64,000 nucleotides of DNA from Chromatocurvus sp964613795 (GTDB lineage: Bacteria > Pseudomonadota > Gammaproteobacteria > Pseudomonadales > Halieaceae). Under the pieces are notes generated by a model. It was not told the origin of the DNA. It worked only from the letters and a program-made list of their open reading frames with translations, and made no database searches. Each line of letters opens with the position of its first letter. The first letter of the stretch is position 1. The translations under genes and the position numbers were made by a program. The DNA is taken from NCBI GenBank assembly GCA_964613795.1, contig CAZTJR010000009.1, forward strand, positions 1 to 64,000. Direction: 5' to 3'. Of this stretch, positions 61,626-64,000 are shown one piece after another.

Positions 61626-62695
61626 GCGGACTGTACCTGGGGCCCGGCCTTTACCCCGAACGCTTCTTGCGTCCCACGGTGGAGTTTTTGTTACAAAGCC
61701 AGCGCGGCAGCGGAGAAATTCCCTGGTTCGACGGCGGCCACACCGACCCCTGGGATCATGTGGAGGCGGCGATGGGACTGTCCATCGGCGGTGAGCTGGT
61801 CGCGGCAGAGCGGGCCTACGCCTGGCTGCGGGCGCGACAGCTGGATGATGGCAGCTGGTGGGCGGCGTATCGCGGTGAGCTCGCCGAAAACCGGGAACGG
61901 CGCGAAACCAATTTCGTCGCCTATGTCGCAACCGGCGTCTGGCACCATTACCGGATCAGCGGGGATCACGAGTTCCTGCTGCGTTGCTGGCCGATGGTGC
62001 AGCGGGCTATCGGCTTCGTGCTGGCGCAGCAGACTGAGCACGGTGAGATCAACTGGGCTGTGGACGCCTCGGGGCAGCCGCTGGAAGATGCCCTGGTGAC
62101 CGGCTGCAGTTCGGTCTACAAAAGCCTTGAGTGCGCCATCAACATTGCCGCAACGGTCCGCAGTCCCCGACCCCGATGGGTATTGGCGCGCGCTCGTCTC
62201 GGAGCGGCGCTACGGGAAAAGCCCGAACGCTTCGACCGCACCTGGCCATCCAAAGCGCGCTACTCAATGGACTGGTTCTACCCGATTCTTACCGGGGCTG
62301 TTCAGGGAGCTGCCGCCCGCGCGCGCCTTGCGGCGCGCTGGGACGCCTTTGTCGAGCACGGTCTCGGCTGTCGCTGTGTGGTGGAAGAGCCCTGGGTCAC
62401 GGTTGCCGAATCCTGCGAACTGGTCATGGCACTCCTGGCGGCGGGCGATCACGCCCGCGCGGTGGAGCTCTACAGCTGGCTGCACCGCTGGCGCAGCAGC
62501 GACGGCGCTTACTGGACAGGCTATCAGTTCGTCGAGGATCTGCTCTGGCCGGAAGAGAAGCCGACGTGGACTGCCGGTGCAATCCTGCTGGCTGCAGACG
62601 CGCTGACCGGGCACACGGCGGCTTCGGGCCTGTTTACCGGGGTGGATATGGCGGCGTCGGGCGCTGGCATGCATCGCGCCAAGCCAATCAGCTGA
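61622..62695 (+). CDS. alpha-toroid protein with QW-like repeats (terpene-cyclase/prenyltransferase-fold relative)
   Basis: A 357-residue protein I cannot assign a reaction to. Four repeats resemble the QW motif of squalene/hopene cyclases: FLLQSQRGSGEIPW (22-35), WLRARQLDDGSWW (68-80), FVLAQQTEHGEINW (132-145) and WLHRWRSSDGAYW (286-298). They suggest an alpha6-alpha6 barrel, as do conserved ETNFVAYVATGVWHHY and EEPWVTVAESCELVMALL. No DXDD cyclase motif is visible, so terpene cyclisation is unlikely; glycan binding or hydrolysis is another use of this fold. The GTG at 61622 overlaps the methyltransferase stop by four bases. No signal peptide, so probably cytoplasmic. Confidence 0.8.
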   Translation: MSGLYLGPGLYPERFLRPTVEFLLQSQRGSGEIPWFDGGHTDPWDHVEAAMGLSIGGELVAAERAYAWLRARQLDDGSWWAAYRGELAENRERRETNFVAYVATGVWHHYRISGDHEFLLRCWPMVQRAIGFVLAQQTEHGEINWAVDASGQPLEDALVTGCSSVYKSLECAINIAATVRSPRPRWVLARARLGAALREKPERFDRTWPSKARYSMDWFYPILTGAVQGAAARARLAARWDAFVEHGLGCRCVVEEPWVTVAESCELVMALLAAGDHARAVELYSWLHRWRSSDGAYWTGYQFVEDLLWPEEKPTWTAGAILLAADALTGHTAASGLFTGVDMAASGAGMHRAKPIS

Positions 62696-62701
62696 CAGGC
62701 C

Positions 62702-63331
62702 TCAGCGACGCCGCAGGACGCGCAGACTGCCGCAGCGGTCAATCGACTCAAACAGTCCCGAGGCCAGCGCCAGCCGGTAGACGGTGATCGGCGCCTGGCC
62801 ACCCTCTGCGGCATCGGAATAGACGTCGTGAATGGCCAGAAGCCCGCCAGCGCTGAGCCGGGTCGACCATGCCCGATAGTCCGCCAGGGCGGCATCCAGG
62901 CTGTGGCCGCCGTCGATGAAAACCAGCCCCAGCGATCCCGAGAAACAGGCGGCGAAACGTCCGGCAGGGGCCACCACGGGGATGACCACGTCCTCAAGCC
63001 CTGCACGCTGCAGGTTGTGGCGAAATTCATGGAAGGTATCCAGGCTGCCGGTGCGCGGGTCGAGCAGGTCACGGTCGTGAAACAGCTCACCGGGCTGATG
63101 TTCTTCTGATCCGCGATGATGATCCACGGCAAAAACGTGGCCGCCCGCATCGCGGCAGGCGAGGGCCAGATACAGGGTTGAGCGACCGCAATAGCTGCCG
63201 ATTTCCAGCAGTGGTCCCTGCGCACAGGCGATTTTGCCGTGCTGATACAGGGCCTCCCCCTCGTCGGTGGACAGGAAGCCCTTGACGCTTTCAACAGGTA
63301 TGGGGAGCTCTACGGGCATCTTGCAGTCCAC
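62702..63331 (-). CDS. class I SAM-dependent methyltransferase, Methyltransf_24 type
   Basis: A 209-residue protein: motif I GPLLEIGSYCGRSTLYLALA, acidic HVFAVDHHRGSEEHQPGE, and LGLVFIDGGHSLDAALADY typical of the Methyltransf_24 group, which includes many cell-surface and antibiotic sugar methyltransferases. It converges on the alpha-toroid gene with only six bases between stops and is divergent from waaA. An in-frame ATG four codons in is an alternative start. The acceptor is unknown. Confidence 0.85.
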   Translation of the reverse strand: MDCKMPVELPIPVESVKGFLSTDEGEALYQHGKIACAQGPLLEIGSYCGRSTLYLALACRDAGGHVFAVDHHRGSEEHQPGELFHDRDLLDPRTGSLDTFHEFRHNLQRAGLEDVVIPVVAPAGRFAACFSGSLGLVFIDGGHSLDAALADYRAWSTRLSAGGLLAIHDVYSDAAEGGQAPITVYRLALASGLFESIDRCGSLRVLRRR

Positions 63332-63433
63332 TGACAGTGCGTAAAGCGGCGCACGCTAGCGCCTTTCGGCAAGGCTGGCAAGCGCGACGGCGCGTCGCTA
63401 TGCTGTCAGCCCATCTGCTTTCCGGTTCTCCTC

Positions 63434-64000
63434 ATGCGCCATGTGTACAGCACGGTCTTCCGTCTGCTTCTGCCGCTGGTGTTTATGCGTCTTTTGTGGC
63501 GCTCACGTGCCGCCCCGGCGTATCGGCGGCGCTGGCGCGAGCGTCTTGGCCTGGCGCCCGGTGGCGAGAGCCGCGCGGCGCGCTCTGACCCTGGCCCTGT
63601 GCTGTGGCTGCACGCTGTGTCGCTTGGCGAGACACTCGCTGCCCGTCCGCTGGTGGAGTTTCTGCTCACGGAATTTCCCGATACCCCGGTCATGGTGACT
63701 ACGACCACGCCCACCGGCTCGCGGCAGGTGGCGACGCTATTTGGCGAGCGCGTGCTGCATGTGTATGCGCCCCTTGATACGCCCGGCGCCGTCGGTCGAT
63801 TTCTGGCCCGATATCGGCCCCGGCTTCTGCTGCTGATAGAGACCGAGCTGTGGCCCAATCTGCTGCATGGCTGTCGCCAGCGGCATTGCCCGGTGCTGCT
63901 GGCCAATGCCCGTCTGTCCGAGCGCTCCTTTCGTGGCTATGCCCGACTGGGGCAGTTCGGCCGCACACTGCTGTCGTGGGTCAGCCATGTGGCCTGTCAG
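63434..64000 (+). CDS. waaA: 3-deoxy-D-manno-octulosonic acid transferase, 5' part
   Basis: The first 189 codons of a WaaA/KdtA, which adds Kdo from CMP-Kdo to lipid IVA; the gene runs off the window. Visible: an N-terminal membrane anchor (about 5-22), the RRRWRERLGLAPGG segment, VLWLHAVSLGETLAARPLV with the catalytic-region glutamate, MVTTTTPTGSRQV, and LLLIETELWPNLL. It confirms that the flanking region is a lipopolysaccharide-core neighbourhood. Confidence 0.93.
   Translation, partial: MRHVYSTVFRLLLPLVFMRLLWRSRAAPAYRRRWRERLGLAPGGESRAARSDPGPVLWLHAVSLGETLAARPLVEFLLTEFPDTPVMVTTTTPTGSRQVATLFGERVLHVYAPLDTPGAVGRFLARYRPRLLLLIETELWPNLLHGCRQRHCPVLLANARLSERSFRGYARLGQFGRTLLSWVSHVACQ

Noticed and set aside
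1..64000. CRISPR arrays, insertion sequences, prophage genes, tRNA or rRNA genes
   Set aside because: No regularly spaced repeats, transposase or integrase frames, or structural RNA signatures were seen on reading through the window.

Overview
The window looks like one contiguous, GC-rich chromosomal segment of a free-living gammaproteobacterium. It is densely packed with intact housekeeping genes, and I saw no insertion sequence, prophage, CRISPR array, tRNA or rRNA. Gene content and order (glyQS, trkA-rsmB-fmt-def, dprA-tsaC-hemF-aroE, a cox cluster, polA-engB-cytochrome c4-dsbA, argA, glnE, ilvE, rml genes, waaA) resemble Pseudomonas and marine relatives such as Cellvibrionales/Halieaceae. 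That placement is inference from synteny memory and protein resemblance. Several of these blocks lie near the replication origin in pseudomonads.

Layout. 1-7.4 kb (minus): TonB-dependent receptor, rmuC, glyS-glyQ. 7.5-9.3 kb (plus): LpxL/HtrB-type acyltransferase and a DjlA-type co-chaperone. 9.3-15 kb (minus): def-fmt-rsmB-trkA-trkH, covering N-terminal formyl metabolism, rRNA methylation and K+ uptake. 15.2-20.1 kb (plus): LysM protein, dprA, tsaC, hemF, aroE. Then a gamma-carbonic-anhydrase-like gene (minus), a YheV zinc ribbon (plus) and a DinF-like MATE transporter (minus). 22.4-30.4 kb (plus): a caa3-type cytochrome oxidase cluster (coxB with fused cytochrome c, coxA, ctaG, coxC, SURF1, a small CxxxC membrane protein, ctaB, SCO) with a divergent DUF2909 gene inside. 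The heme A synthase gene ctaA is not in the window. 30.4-36.6 kb: polA, a probable structured small RNA with a sigma-E-like promoter, engB (minus), cytochromes c5 and c4, dsbA, and a flavin reductase (minus).

36.6-44.8 kb is accessory and amino-acid metabolism: Bcr/CflA transporter, type B carboxylesterase, Lrp-type regulator divergent from leuA, a VOC protein, a DUF6279 lipoprotein and argA. 45-53.5 kb (plus) is a tight run: orphan GspE/PilB-like ATPase, glnE, ilvE, alpha/beta hydrolase, rmlD, rmlB. 53.5-59.4 kb (minus) holds rmlA-rmlC followed by a lipoprotein substrate-binding protein and a 1229-residue PhnD-GAF-PAS-PAS-GGDEF-EAL protein. 59.7-64 kb: a translationally coupled glycosyltransferase, methyltransferase and QW-repeat alpha-toroid protein, an oppositely oriented methyltransferase, and the start of waaA, cut by the window edge.

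The signals most worth following are: the polA-engB small RNA, with three hairpins carrying C-rich loops behind a GAACTC-N16-TCTAT promoter; the cyclic-di-GMP module between the two halves of the dTDP-rhamnose pathway, with a partner binding protein that seems to have lost an internal segment; the coupled glycosyltransferase/methyltransferase/alpha-toroid cluster; and the cox cluster lacking ctaA but carrying a SCO-like CxxxC protein. All coordinates and motifs were read by eye; no alignment or search was run.
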